A stretch of DNA of 64,000 nt, taken from contig CANDJC010000002.1 of the NCBI GenBank assembly GCA_947384955.1, forward strand, positions 33,139-97,138. Reading direction: 5' to 3'. The first letter of the stretch is position 1; every line of letters begins with the position of its first letter. Below, one piece after another: positions 25,023 to 33,825 of this stretch. The DNA comes from an uncultured Eubacterium sp. (GTDB lineage: Bacteria > Bacillota > Clostridia > Lachnospirales > Lachnospiraceae). Made by a program: the position numbers and the translations under genes. The notes under the pieces are model-generated. The model saw nothing but the letters and a program-made list of their open reading frames with translations, was not told the origin of the DNA and did no database searches.

Positions 25023-26131
25023 TTGATTTCCTTTTTTAGAGAAATCAAGCCGATATGTTTTTCAGATATGCATGCTATGCACTTCCAGATATCCAGAATT
25101 AGGACAGCTAAATTTCAGACCCATATCTGGCAGTAAAATTTTTACCATGAGACTCGGCACCATTTAGTGCTCAGCATAATCCTGAATAATAGGCTTACGA
25201 CACTTCAATATATTAAAAATGTATAATGAAACGTTCTACCCCTGCTCAATATTCTGTATATTAAACTCAATAACAAACCGTTAGGAGTTTAAAATCTTTC
25301 GACCACTTACGGGCGAACCAGCTTAAAATTAAGCCCGCTGACTTATAGCAGCAAAAATTCATCCTGTTAAGTTTTGGTCTGATCTGTCCAAAACCACCAC
25401 AACCTCCGTACCTACAGATACGCACCTGTTTCCCGCAAGAAACCACCGTCCCACGAAACTGCGGTATACGTCAAAATACCGTCCACCTGTAATAGTCCAA
25501 ATATGCAGCAGTTGTGTCACAGCATCACAACGTTCTCCAGTTTTTGTGATTTGTTGACCACTATGGACAACACTGTCTGCATTTATGGAATCTGTCTTAA
25601 CCGAAATCGTAATCTTTATCTCGAATACCAAAATGGTACCTGAGACAGATTACAGCTTTCGGAAATTGGTTAAACCGACATCTGAACAATACTGGGATTT
25701 CTAAGGCAGCAAACTGCTCCTTTTGAATTTCTAAAGCCGCATTTAGCGACTTTTGGATGTGCCAGCTCATGATGATGGTAACTAGCGTTTACCCTGCCCC
25801 TTCCAATCGGACTAACCGGCAAATAACCATATATTTCAAAGGATACGCTTGCAATGCGTACCCTCTAAATGGTAATGCCTCTGCCCTGAAACAGGGTAGA
25901 CTTTATAACAAATATCCACAATAGACACAATACAATTTTCTTTAAAGGGAGTCGTGAAATACGACACGTCTATCAAATACATGCAGAACCGCACTTATTA
26001 TGAATATGGAATAGCATTTTGATACCACATATTATATGTTCAAAAGGGATCGGCGAAACACATACCCCTTTTAACATAATTGGGAAATCCCATGTATCTT
26101 TAATAGATGGGGTAGCGTTTTGCGACCCCAT
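25023..26131. ncRNA. Hairpin-dense non-coding region, candidate large structured RNA or origin
   Basis: More than 1.1 kb has no supported gene but many close stems: TTGATTTC/GAAATCAA (25023/25041), CCAGATAT/ATATCTGG (25085/25123), TTAAACTC/GAGTTTAA (25261/25285), GTTTTGG/CCAAAAC (25371/25388), GTTTC/GAAAC (25428/25439), GTTGTG/CACAAC (25511/25526), AATCTGTCT/AGACAGATT (25589/25643), TACGC/GCGTA (25844/25856), CTGCCCTG/CAGGGTAG (25881/25892), GTCGT/ACGAC (25951/25961), AAAAGGG/CCCTTTT (26042/26066) and ATGGGGT/ACCCCAT (26107/26125). CCGAAA (25601) with TTTCGG (25657) could form a pseudoknot. Large ornate RNAs such as GOLLD and ROOL occur on phages and plasmids like this. The strand is unknown. 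A replication origin next to the primase gene is the main alternative. Confidence 0.5.
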
Positions 26132-26559
26132 AATCCATACATTATACTCTATACTTCTTGCATAATTCAATATCTGGTTATGACCATTTATTTAACAAAC
26201 TAAATATCTGATCCGTCAATTCTGTCGAACCCGTACTTTATAGTACATGTTGGATAATGGATTTACAGTGTATTTTAGACTATGTTGTTACGCTCTGCGC
26301 CCATTTGGACACTGACTGCATTTTAACAACAGCGCGAAATTTTACACACTTTCATTTTTTTATATCCCTTTGTCAACGCTACATATATTCATATCATCTG
26401 TTTTGGATGGTATTCTGACTTTTAATTATATAGTTGTTTAATATTTCTAAAAAGCGGGTACTTTGAAAGTACCAAGTTTTAGAACCTCATTATTTAAGCA
26501 AAACTCTGATTTTCATTTGTCAGATTCATTTAACCTTCACTAAAATAGCAGCCTCTGGG
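26132..26559. other. AT-rich region upstream of the structured segment
   Basis: No gene is supported. It contains TTTATAGTA/CGTACT-type short repeats near 26232-26250 and GCGC-rich fragments near 26290-26337. With the adjacent hairpin region and the replication gene it is a possible part of an origin. Confidence 0.3.
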
Positions 26560-26615
26560 TAAAAGGGGTGGGTAATATAACATATATATCTTAGTTATAT
26601 AACCCTACCCTTTTA
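26560..26615 (-). terminator. Terminator after the replication gene
   Basis: Bases 26560-26581 and 26594-26615 form a 22-bp stem with three mismatches (outer arms TAAAAGGG and a matching CCCTTTTA). It begins 17 bases after the stop of the primase-like gene and separates that gene from the structured region. Confidence 0.7.
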
Positions 26616-26631
26616 CCTCCCTGTCCAGCCA

Positions 26632-28518
26632 TTAAGCAGCATCTTCAATAATAATATTGGGATAGCCTTTTGAATCAATATGATACTGCTCTTTTAACGC
26701 CTTATTTGCTTTGACCTTTTTCAGCCCGTAAGAATCCATAATCTCATTCAGGCTTCGCTTAATCTGTGTTTCAGTAACCTCATATCTGTATTTATTACCA
26801 AGAATACAAACGACCTCTTTTTCAGTACAGTATCCTTTTCGCTGGATGCACTGTAATATAATCTCAGAAATCTTTAATGTGCGTTCATCACTTGCTTTTG
26901 TGGTAGTACGGTCTGCAATCTCACCATACTCATTCTTCTTTTTCTTATATTGCGGATATATGGAAGCTGCTACATCGAATCCTTCAGAACGATAGAACAT
27001 ATCAAAAGACACTCCTGCAATCCTATATCCCTTTTCCTTCCATCTGATACCATTATTTTCAATATTTCCTAACTGCTGAATTACCCATGATGGAACAGCA
27101 TAGAAACTGACATGTTTGCCCTGTCTTTTATCAGTTCCAGAATATTTTATTGCTTTAAACAACAATTCTTTCGGAATCTTATCATCATCAAGAATACGTA
27201 TCAGATCATGATAAACCAGCATTTTTATGTATTTGCTGACTTTATCAATCTTTTTCTGGCTGTTTCCTTTTCCTAAATATTCTGCCAGCTTCTTATTTGT
27301 TACAAAAAACACGATTTCGCCATCGTCATCAGAAAACTTTTCACTATAAATATTATTCCTTGCAATGGAAAGCATCATAAGGAATGTATCTTTCGCATAT
27401 TTGATATTCTTATCAGCCTGCGGACACAGCTCTTTAAACTTATTCAGCGTGATATTACTAATCATCATGTCAATATTTTCTCTCTGTTCTATACTCCACT
27501 GGGATTCTTTGACAGATAAATTATAGATATCCATAATAAACTGGATCGCTTTGTATTCAGACTTGAAATTTCCTAATAATTCAATTAATTGTTTGATGTT
27601 CAAAGTAAGATTTTCAGAACAGCATCTGTATTTTTGCACGCCATTTTGTGTAGTGAATATATTTGCAGAAGGATTGTTGTCATCATGAAGCACACAGCAG
27701 AAGGATTTCGGGGTATCAATATCAATCAATTCTGCTATATCTAATTCTGAATAGATATAATCCCAAAATTCATTTTTATTCTCAAATTCTACCGGATCAT
27801 GTGCTATTACCTTGCGCAGATACTCAATATCATGTTCTTTAATTGCTTTTACATTCAGATTTTCATATGCAGTATGCTCTTTTGCAGTATCAGTATCTTT
27901 ATTTTTCATACAAGCAGCAGTGCTGCCCTTTTTCTTCTTTAATTTTGGCTTTGCATTGGATATGTACTGTTCAAATTCATCATTCCAGTATTTTTCTATA
28001 ACTGTTTCCGCATTTATCCTTGCATTATAATCAGGATATAATACTGTATGCCCTTTACCGCCGAAGAACATCCTGTCACGGTTAAAACAAACTTCATCAA
28101 TGCCGCCAATAACACCCATAAGTGCAGCCTGCAATTTATCCCTGGCATTTCCATCTGTTATTACTGTATCATTACAAAATATCATACGGAATTTATGATG
28201 TTCTTCCTTATGGCTGAATGTTGTATACATAAAACATGGTGTAATTCCTAAAGAAATAACCCTGTTATAGGCTTCTTCTATCCTTATGCCATCGTCAAAA
28301 TCAAGACCAAATAATTGCTGTTCTATCCAGTTTTCAGCTTTATTCCCTCCTGCTAATACTCCTGGCTTAAATGATGCCCCATGAACTAAAGCATCTGCCA
28401 GATTTTCAATCGTAATATCTACTTGTGTCAAACTTTTCTGTACCCACCCGCACTGTTTACCTTGCGGCTTATCTTTGAATCTGTTATCAAAATACATGCA
28501 TTTTATGTCTTTATACAT
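26632..28518 (-). CDS. Primase-like replication initiator
   Basis: The 628-residue protein has features of archaeo-eukaryotic primase-type replication proteins: LDFDDGI (72-78, metal-binding acidic pair), EHHKFRMIF (106-114) and RDRMFFGG (147-154). A zinc-finger-like CCVLHDDNNPSA (274-285) with YRCC (297-300) recalls the CHC2 finger of DnaG primases. The C-terminal third looks like winged-helix DNA-binding modules. GGAGG precedes the ATG. It is the best candidate for the element's replication protein. Its polymerase activity is inferred. Confidence 0.7.
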   Translation of the reverse strand: MYKDIKCMYFDNRFKDKPQGKQCGWVQKSLTQVDITIENLADALVHGASFKPGVLAGGNKAENWIEQQLFGLDFDDGIRIEEAYNRVISLGITPCFMYTTFSHKEEHHKFRMIFCNDTVITDGNARDKLQAALMGVIGGIDEVCFNRDRMFFGGKGHTVLYPDYNARINAETVIEKYWNDEFEQYISNAKPKLKKKKGSTAACMKNKDTDTAKEHTAYENLNVKAIKEHDIEYLRKVIAHDPVEFENKNEFWDYIYSELDIAELIDIDTPKSFCCVLHDDNNPSANIFTTQNGVQKYRCCSENLTLNIKQLIELLGNFKSEYKAIQFIMDIYNLSVKESQWSIEQRENIDMMISNITLNKFKELCPQADKNIKYAKDTFLMMLSIARNNIYSEKFSDDDGEIVFFVTNKKLAEYLGKGNSQKKIDKVSKYIKMLVYHDLIRILDDDKIPKELLFKAIKYSGTDKRQGKHVSFYAVPSWVIQQLGNIENNGIRWKEKGYRIAGVSFDMFYRSEGFDVAASIYPQYKKKKNEYGEIADRTTTKASDERTLKISEIILQCIQRKGYCTEKEVVCILGNKYRYEVTETQIKRSLNEIMDSYGLKKVKANKALKEQYHIDSKGYPNIIIEDAA

Positions 28519-28950
28519 TAGACCTCCTTAGAAAAAGAAATTTTAGAATATGTCAGACTCTCTTTGTCTTTGAGAATAGAATGTTAATTTTTACACAACA
28601 AAAAAGGACTCGGAAAAGTTACCGAATCCCCATTATCTTTCATATAAAATTATATATTCAGTTTGATATTAAGTTCTCACTGTGCAAAAATACACAATGA
28701 ATTTATTTTCATTAATCAATAGATCATAACTAATCATTATTGTAAAAACTCAACAAAATTTCTAATATTGTATATTCTTAACTTGTAGAAGCATTCATTT
28801 TTATTATACTGGCATTTTGTGCAGAATCGCACTTATTAATTTGATAGAAATATTTTGAAAATGTTAAAGCAGTTTTTCGCCTGAGTTATTTTCACTCGGA
28901 TGTGAATAAATTTCCCATCCTATTTTCTTAATACTATGAAATTATAGTCA
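28519..28950. other. Intergenic region with a terminator
   Basis: About 430 AT-rich bases. On the minus strand GGATTCGG/CCGAGTCC (28629-28622, 28613-28606) followed by TTTTTTG is a good terminator for the upstream gene at 28951-29280. No other feature is supported. Confidence 0.5.
28596..28629 (-). terminator. Rho-independent terminator
   Basis: Read on the minus strand, GGATTCGG pairs with CCGAGTCC (one G-U pair) and is followed by TTTTTTG. It separates the three-gene unit at 28951-30266 from the replication gene. Confidence 0.7.
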
Positions 28951-29280
28951 TTAAAATAAGACTGTCTGTGCTGCAAATTTCCTATCTAACCATTTCAAAT
29001 ATGCAGTCCAGACAGCTGCTGCACTTACATTATTATTTGCAGCTATATTAAACAGGTTTGCTTTCATAACAGATTTTATCATTTCATTTGGCCTGTTACC
29101 ACAGTCTTTCATACAGCATTTCAGCAGCTCATCTACTTTAGCACACTGCTTATCCCAATCTTTTTTTGAAACTGATTCTAATTCCCTATTAATTTGTTCA
29201 TCCGAGATAAAATGATCATTTATTATATCAATGTCAGACTTTTTTATCCAGCTGCTCAATTCAAAATCTTTAAACTGCAT
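28951..29280 (-). CDS. Hypothetical protein
   Basis: The 109-residue helical protein (WIKKSDIDIINDHFISDEQI) follows AAAGGATGG. A CCMKDC segment is present near the middle. Family not recognised. Third gene of a minus-strand unit behind the HU-like gene. Confidence 0.5.
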   Translation of the reverse strand: MQFKDFELSSWIKKSDIDIINDHFISDEQINRELESVSKKDWDKQCAKVDELLKCCMKDCGNRPNEMIKSVMKANLFNIAANNNVSAAAVWTAYLKWLDRKFAAQTVLF

Positions 29281-29368
29281 ACAATGCCATCCTTTATTAT
29301 TCTATATGTGTTGATTTTTGATCTCAATACTCAGTTTTAAGTAACGAATCCAATATTATAGCAGTGAC

Positions 29369-29836
29369 CTATTCCCCATTTTCACCACCCTGTACACTCT
29401 TAACCTGTACTGCTATCCCCTGGCTCCTTAAATACTGTACAGCCATATCCAGCAGACTCCCGTTATTAATCGTTTTATCCATTGTATCCTTCCAGACATG
29501 CGGTTTATGATTCACTTCCAGTCCTCCGTGCAGTCCGTTATCTGCCCACTCAGCCACCTGGAACCCGGATGCATTTACATAATCGTCCATTGCATCACAA
29601 TCTATATATACAGATGCACGCACACCATTTCTGTATGGTTCTGCATCCACTTTGACAGCAGAACGGAGGAAATCAAATGTCCTCCGGTAACTGTCAGGTG
29701 TCCAGCCTTTATAATATTCATCCAGAAAATAATTCAGTGTACGGTATACCCTCTCTGCCATTACATCCACCATTTTTGTCATTACTGGCATGAGTGCTTT
29801 CTGCAGGTCATTCATATTATTAATCATCTTTGGCAT
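29369..29836 (-). CDS. Phage-like hypothetical protein
   Basis: The 155-residue protein contains VYRTLNYFLDEYYKGWTPDS, YRRTFDFLRSAVKVD, then GFQVAEWADNGLHGG. I associate this arrangement with proteins in the structural gene region of Clostridial phages. The function is not established. It overlaps the end of the HU-like gene by 17 bases, with AAGGGG before the ATG. Confidence 0.5.
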   Translation of the reverse strand: MPKMINNMNDLQKALMPVMTKMVDVMAERVYRTLNYFLDEYYKGWTPDSYRRTFDFLRSAVKVDAEPYRNGVRASVYIDCDAMDDYVNASGFQVAEWADNGLHGGLEVNHKPHVWKDTMDKTINNGSLLDMAVQYLRSQGIAVQVKSVQGGENGE

Positions 29837-30266
29837 TTACAGCATCCCCTTTCATTATCTCTTTTTCTATCAGCGTATTCCTTTGCTGTGTAGTACAGAT
29901 GCATTTTTCGCTAAGTCCTGGAAATCCGTTTTCAATATTCTTTCTGTACCTGCTGTTCATCCTGTCTTTTAATTTATTATTACGGTGATAATTTACTGTG
30001 ACATACGGAACCCTTCTTTCGTCTTCATTGTCAAAAATGTTCATTGTTACCGGAGCATGGATTTTTGGTGTCAGTGTGCCTATTCCTGAAATATTCAGCT
30101 TTTCACCATCTGTAAGAGCATTTGCACATTCCTCACAGTATTTATCTAAAACATCCCTGATGACTTCTATCCTGTAGATATTGTCTTCCCTCTGCATGAT
30201 TCTTTCTGCAATCTGCTTTACCGTAAGACCGTATATGCGTTTGTAATTTGTTTCTGCTGTCTGCAT
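29820..30266 (-). CDS. HU/IHF-like DNA-binding protein
   Basis: The 148-residue protein has the HU-type core: VIRDVLDKYCEECANALTDG, then KLNISGIGTLTPKIHAP, then YVTVNYHRNNKLKDRMN. The GIGTL turn precedes the DNA-binding arm. A basic C-terminal extension of about 45 residues follows, longer than in housekeeping HU. It may shape the element's DNA for replication or recombination. AAGGAAGG precedes the ATG. Confidence 0.6.
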   Translation of the reverse strand: MQTAETNYKRIYGLTVKQIAERIMQREDNIYRIEVIRDVLDKYCEECANALTDGEKLNISGIGTLTPKIHAPVTMNIFDNEDERRVPYVTVNYHRNNKLKDRMNSRYRKNIENGFPGLSEKCICTTQQRNTLIEKEIMKGDAVNAKDD

Positions 30267-31082
30267 GATTATATCCTTCCTTTCGATTTTGGTTGTTTTC
30301 TTTGAGTTTTGTTTTATATTTGAATTGTTATTGGATTATTGTTAAATGGAAAATTGATGATGATAATTTATTTTGATATGTATGAAGATGTGTCAATGAA
30401 TATTATTTTTAAATTGCCAGACTATTTATAGAATTATTTTTAATATTCTGAATATGTTTCAATAGGATTGATTACATTATTTCTCCCAAGATGCAGCAGT
30501 CGACTAAAGGATGATAAACTGCTGCACTTTTGTATTATATTTGTAGATGAAATTGGTATTTTATCCTTAGAGAGGATTTGAATATATATGAAAGATATGC
30601 CTATGTGATACGCTGTAATGAATATTAGAGATGTTGTTTGGTATGGTCAATATTATTGATTATAGGCTTCAGGCACTATAATAAGTCCACAACTAACTAA
30701 GAATTTCTTAACCAGTTATGGACTTATGGTAATGTCCAAATATTCAATTTAATTATTATTGCATACGATACATATTAAGGCTCATTTATTACCATCTGGT
30801 GTACAATTGGTGTAAATATCCTTTTTCAAGTTCCTAAGATGCCGTAAAATAAGGCTTTTTAGCAAACAGGAATCGCACCCTGCCCTGAAGATTTTATTCA
30901 GTTCTGAAAATGATTATAAACCATTATAAGCGGTTATGCAAGAGGATTTTTACTGAATATTCTGGATTTACATTATATAACCCGTTATAATTCTGCATAT
31001 AGTTTTGGACAATTGGTGTATGAAAAATGTTATTTGCGAACACAGCGAAAAACTGCAAAAGATATCATAATAGATAACCATC
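30267..31082. other. Gene-free region with hairpins and a short direct repeat
   Basis: Contains TGCAGCAGT/ACTGCTGCA (30492-30500, 30518-30526) followed by CTTTTG, a terminator-like hairpin of the recurrent type. A further stem is ATAAGTCCA/TGGACTTAT (30681-30689, 30719-30727). The 12-mer ACAATTGGTGTA occurs at 30803-30814 and 31009-31020. No supported gene until the remnant at 31020. Confidence 0.45.
31020..31070 (+). pseudogene. 3' remnant of the coiled-coil gene at 18120
   Basis: The frame MKNVICEHSEKLQKIS plus stop matches the last 16 codons of the gene at 18120-18413 (MKSVIREHSEKLQKIS). As there, it is followed by the leader and gene of the 68-residue family. A second, more eroded copy (GCTGCAAAAGATGTCATCATG) lies near 31430-31450. 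Confidence 0.6.
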
Positions 31083-31111
31083 TTTACACTCTCAGCCACA
31101 TACGCTATAAT
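31083..31111 (+). promoter_or_regulatory. Promoter of the small-protein copy at 31158
   Basis: TTTACA (31083-31088), a 17-base spacer and TATAAT (31106-31111). The same promoter is repeated at 31461-31489. Confidence 0.65.
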
Positions 31112-31157
31112 GATGATAGCGAATAACAGCTGCATCAATCATAAAGGCGGTGAAAAT

Positions 31158-31364
31158 ATGGAGGTATTAGAGGAAATGAACAATGGTGAAATAATTAAAA
31201 ACGCATTAGAAGATTTTGAAAAAGTTCAAGACTGTATGATACTTGCTAAAGAAGAAAATGCTACAAAGACATATGCAAAATTACAAAGGCATTATATTTC
31301 TTTGAAAGCATTGCTTAATAGTCTTGGCGTTAACATGATTGCAATAGACATAATTAAGGAATAA
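31158..31364 (+). CDS. Small helical protein, second family copy
   Basis: The 68-residue protein (MEVLEEMNNGEIIKNALEDF...) starts at the ATG at 31158 after AAAGGCGGTGA. It is a paralogue of 18440-18646 and 31537-31743. Each copy has its own leader, and the two at 31 kb have near-identical promoters, which indicates tandem duplication of a promoter-gene unit. Function unknown. Confidence 0.55.
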   Translation: MEVLEEMNNGEIIKNALEDFEKVQDCMILAKEENATKTYAKLQRHYISLKALLNSLGVNMIAIDIIKE

Positions 31365-31460
31365 CCGATTTGTTTTAACACATTTTCAGCCTTATCTTTT
31401 TGCGTTTCAATTTTAAACAGGCTTCGCCGGCTGCAAAAGATGTCATCATGCATATCCATC

Positions 31461-31489
31461 TTTACACGTAAAGCCTCATACGCTATAAT
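31461..31489 (+). promoter_or_regulatory. Promoter of the small-protein copy at 31537
   Basis: TTTACA (31461-31466), a 17-base spacer and TATAAT (31484-31489), within a duplicated CCATCTTTACAC context. Confidence 0.65.
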
Positions 31490-31536
31490 GACTGTAGCAC
31501 GAAACAGCTGCATCCAATCATAAAGGCGGTGAGATT

Positions 31537-31743
31537 ATGGAGGTAACAGAAGAAATGAATAATGCTGAAATTATGAAAAATGCTATGGATGAATTTAAAA
31601 ATATACAAGAGTATATGATAGCTGCAAGAGAAGAAAATGCAGTAAAAACTTATGCTATACTGAAAAAACAGTATCTTGTATTAAAAGCACTGCTCAACAG
31701 TCTTGGTGTAAATCTTACAGACATTGACGAAATCAAAGAGTAA
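31537..31743 (+). CDS. Small helical protein, third family copy
   Basis: The 68-residue protein (MEVTEEMNNAEIMKNAMDEF...) starts at the ATG at 31537 after AAAGGCGGTGAG. It shares LKALLNSLGVN near its end with the other two copies. It is the last AT-rich gene before the composition changes, so it lies close to the edge of the element. Confidence 0.55.
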   Translation: MEVTEEMNNAEIMKNAMDEFKNIQEYMIAAREENAVKTYAILKKQYLVLKALLNSLGVNLTDIDEIKE

Positions 31744-31797
31744 TTTTATCAGCCATATGCTAAGCCACAGAATCAGCCACGAAACGGAGGGATAATA

Positions 31798-32214
31798 TTG
31801 GAATCTTTTCATTTAAAACGATTTCTGGATGCCCACTTAAGAGAGTTTCCAGAAGCACTGGCGGAAATCAGAAACGGCCGCAAGCAGAGCCACTGGATGT
31901 GGTATATCTTTCCGCAGATTTCAGGTCTTGGGATGAGTGAAATTTCTGCTTATTATGCCATTCAGAATCTCGATGAAGCAAAGGACTATATGGAAGAACC
32001 CACGCTGCGGGAGGATATGCTGAAAATATGCGATGCATTGTTAGGCCTTGCATCCAATGATGCCAGCAAAATATTCGGCTTCCCGGACGACCTGAAGCTG
32101 AAATCTTCTATGACATTATTTGCCGAAGCCTGCCCGGATATCGATATTTTTCAGAAAGTGCTGGACAAATTTTTTAACGGGGCAAAAGACCCTAAAACTC
32201 TTGAACGTATCTGA
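31798..32214 (+). CDS. DUF1810 family protein
   Basis: The 138-residue protein matches DUF1810: HLKRFLDAHLREFPEALAEI, then GRKQSHWMWYIFPQISGLG, then YAIQNLDEAKDYM and KIFGFPDDLKLKSSMTLFAE. The start is a TTG at 31798 after GGAGGG. The family is widespread in chromosomes and its function is unknown. It is the first gene with chromosomal base composition. Confidence 0.85.
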   Translation: MESFHLKRFLDAHLREFPEALAEIRNGRKQSHWMWYIFPQISGLGMSEISAYYAIQNLDEAKDYMEEPTLREDMLKICDALLGLASNDASKIFGFPDDLKLKSSMTLFAEACPDIDIFQKVLDKFFNGAKDPKTLERI

Positions 32215-32231
32215 AAGACTGTTAAATTTGG

Positions 32232-32334
32232 GGACAGGTTTGCAGGAAAGTGTCAGAATTACTGTAATCATTCAAAAAAACTGATTCGCGGGATTATGCA
32301 TAAAACTTATACAGAAATTCTGACACTCCTGTCC
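32232..32334. terminator. Large inverted repeat between convergent genes
   Basis: GGACAGG (32232-32238) and GTGTCAGAATT (32250-32260), then CTGTA, pair with TACAG, AATTCTGACAC (32316-32326) and CCTGTCC (32328-32334). The long cruciform-capable stem lies between the ends of the DUF1810 gene and fabT. It could terminate both or be a small repeat element. Confidence 0.55.
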
Positions 32335-32347
32335 GCTGCCGCACCGG

Positions 32348-32794
32348 TTAGACAGTATCATATTTTTGCTGAAAATACGTCATCAGCCTCTCTAATGCCT
32401 TCCGCAGCACCTGGCTCTCCTGCTCGCTGATATCATCCAGAATAAATGCTATCATATCCTGGTGAAATTTTTCATGATGTCTGTAAGCCCGTACGCCGCG
32501 GTCTGTGAGTGTAATGTAGACAACCCGCTTATCCTGCTCGCTGCGGCGGCGCAGCACATATCCTTTCTTTTCCAGGGAATCCATCGCTTTTGTGAGAGTT
32601 CCGGTTGTTACGGATAATGTTTTTGCAATCTGAGACATTTTCTGAGGCTCTCTGAGTCCGATTGCTTCTATGACATGCATATCATTGTAGGTGATATTTC
32701 TGAATTCATCTGTAATCAGCTTTTTTTCTTCAATTTCCATTATGAATTTAAAGAACTGCACTAAGAGCCTGTTCAGTGTCTGCTCTGTTTCCAT
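32348..32794 (-). CDS. fabT: MarR-family regulator, probable FabT
   Basis: The 148-residue winged-helix protein of the MarR family has the recognition helix MSQIAKTLSVTTGTLTKAMD and the wing RRRSEQDKRVVYITLT. It is the last gene of the fatty acid operon. In streptococci and lactococci FabT represses fab genes when bound to acyl-ACP, through TTTGAN3TCAAA-like sites. Three such sites lie at the operon promoter (40293-40337). FabT is usually the first gene of the cluster; here it is the last. Confidence 0.8.
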   Translation of the reverse strand: METEQTLNRLLVQFFKFIMEIEEKKLITDEFRNITYNDMHVIEAIGLREPQKMSQIAKTLSVTTGTLTKAMDSLEKKGYVLRRRSEQDKRVVYITLTDRGVRAYRHHEKFHQDMIAFILDDISEQESQVLRKALERLMTYFQQKYDTV

Positions 32795-32836
32795 TTCTAA
32801 TACATCCTTTCCGGGAAAACGGCATTTGTGCTGCCT

Positions 32837-33799
32837 TTACCAGACAAGCACGGCGGCTCCCCAGGTAAGCCCGGCGCCAAATCCGGCCAGCACGATTTTA
32901 TCTCCCCGCTTTAATTTTCCGTCTTTATTTACTGTATCTAATAAAATCGGAATGCTGGCAGCGGAAATATTGCCGCATTCTTCCAGACATACCGGAAATT
33001 TTTCGGCCGGCTGTTTCAGACGCTTTGCAACGGCATCGATAATGCGCAGATTCGCCTGGTGAAGCAGAAATAAGGAGATTTCTTCCGGCTTCAGCCCCGC
33101 CCTGTTTAATGCTTCTTCTATGCATTTTGGCACTGTGCGGACCGCAAATTTATAAACCTCCTGGCCGTTCATCTGCACATACTGACTGGCTGGCTGCCGG
33201 TTCGCAAAAGGATTGCAGACGGGCCTGCCGCCGCAGGAAAGCACATCGCCTTTCAGGCCGTCCGAGCCCTGCACTCCGGCCAGCAGCCCCTGTTCGTCCG
33301 CGCAGATAACGGCGGCTCCCGCTCCGTCACCGAACAGTACGCAGGTAGAACGGTCTGACCAGTCCATCATTTTTGACAGAATTTCCGCTCCCACAATGAG
33401 TATTTTTTGATACATGCCGCACTGAATATATGCCTGTGCCGTATTCAGCGCGAAGACAAAGCCGGAGCATGCGGCACACAAATCATAAGCGGCCGCATTG
33501 ACAGCCCCTATGTCCTTTTGTATTTCACAGGATAACGGCGGCACAATATGGTCCGGGGAAATTGTGGCAGCAATAATCAGGTCTAATTCTTCCGGTCTGA
33601 CGCCAGCCTCTTTTAACGCCTGCCTGGCAGCTTCCGCCGAAAGCCCGGCTGTCGTTTCTTCTACTGCAATATGTCTTGCGCCGATTCCGGTACGGCTGCG
33701 TATCCATTCATCCGATGTATCCAGAATTTTGCCAAGGTCATCGTTTGTCACACGCAGACCTGGCAGACAGCTGCCTGTGCCGGTAATTCTCGCTCTCAT
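32837..33799 (-). CDS. fabH: 3-oxoacyl-ACP synthase III (FabH)
   Basis: The enzyme condenses acetyl-CoA with malonyl-ACP to start fatty acid synthesis. The catalytic triad is visible: Cys in LCAACSGFVFALN, His in LLHQANLRII and Asn in CGNISAASIP. Length is 320 residues, normal for FabH, using the ATG at 33799 (MRARITGTGSCLPG) after GGGAGG. It lies between accDA and fabT in the operon. Confidence 0.93.
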   Translation of the reverse strand: MRARITGTGSCLPGLRVTNDDLGKILDTSDEWIRSRTGIGARHIAVEETTAGLSAEAARQALKEAGVRPEELDLIIAATISPDHIVPPLSCEIQKDIGAVNAAAYDLCAACSGFVFALNTAQAYIQCGMYQKILIVGAEILSKMMDWSDRSTCVLFGDGAGAAVICADEQGLLAGVQGSDGLKGDVLSCGGRPVCNPFANRQPASQYVQMNGQEVYKFAVRTVPKCIEEALNRAGLKPEEISLFLLHQANLRIIDAVAKRLKQPAEKFPVCLEECGNISAASIPILLDTVNKDGKLKRGDKIVLAGFGAGLTWGAAVLVW

Positions 33800-33825
33800 A
33801 AAATTTCCTCCCTCTTTCATGCGCC

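Noticed and set aside
25844-25860. A TACGC/GCGTA stem with a seven-base loop that looked like a tRNA-Ala anticodon arm
   Set aside because: The flanking D- and T-arms do not form, and the stem fits better in the hairpin series of the structured region.
30803-31020. Direct repeat ACAATTGGTGTA as an attachment core
   Set aside because: The copies are only about 200 bases apart and no element fits between them; kept only as a note.
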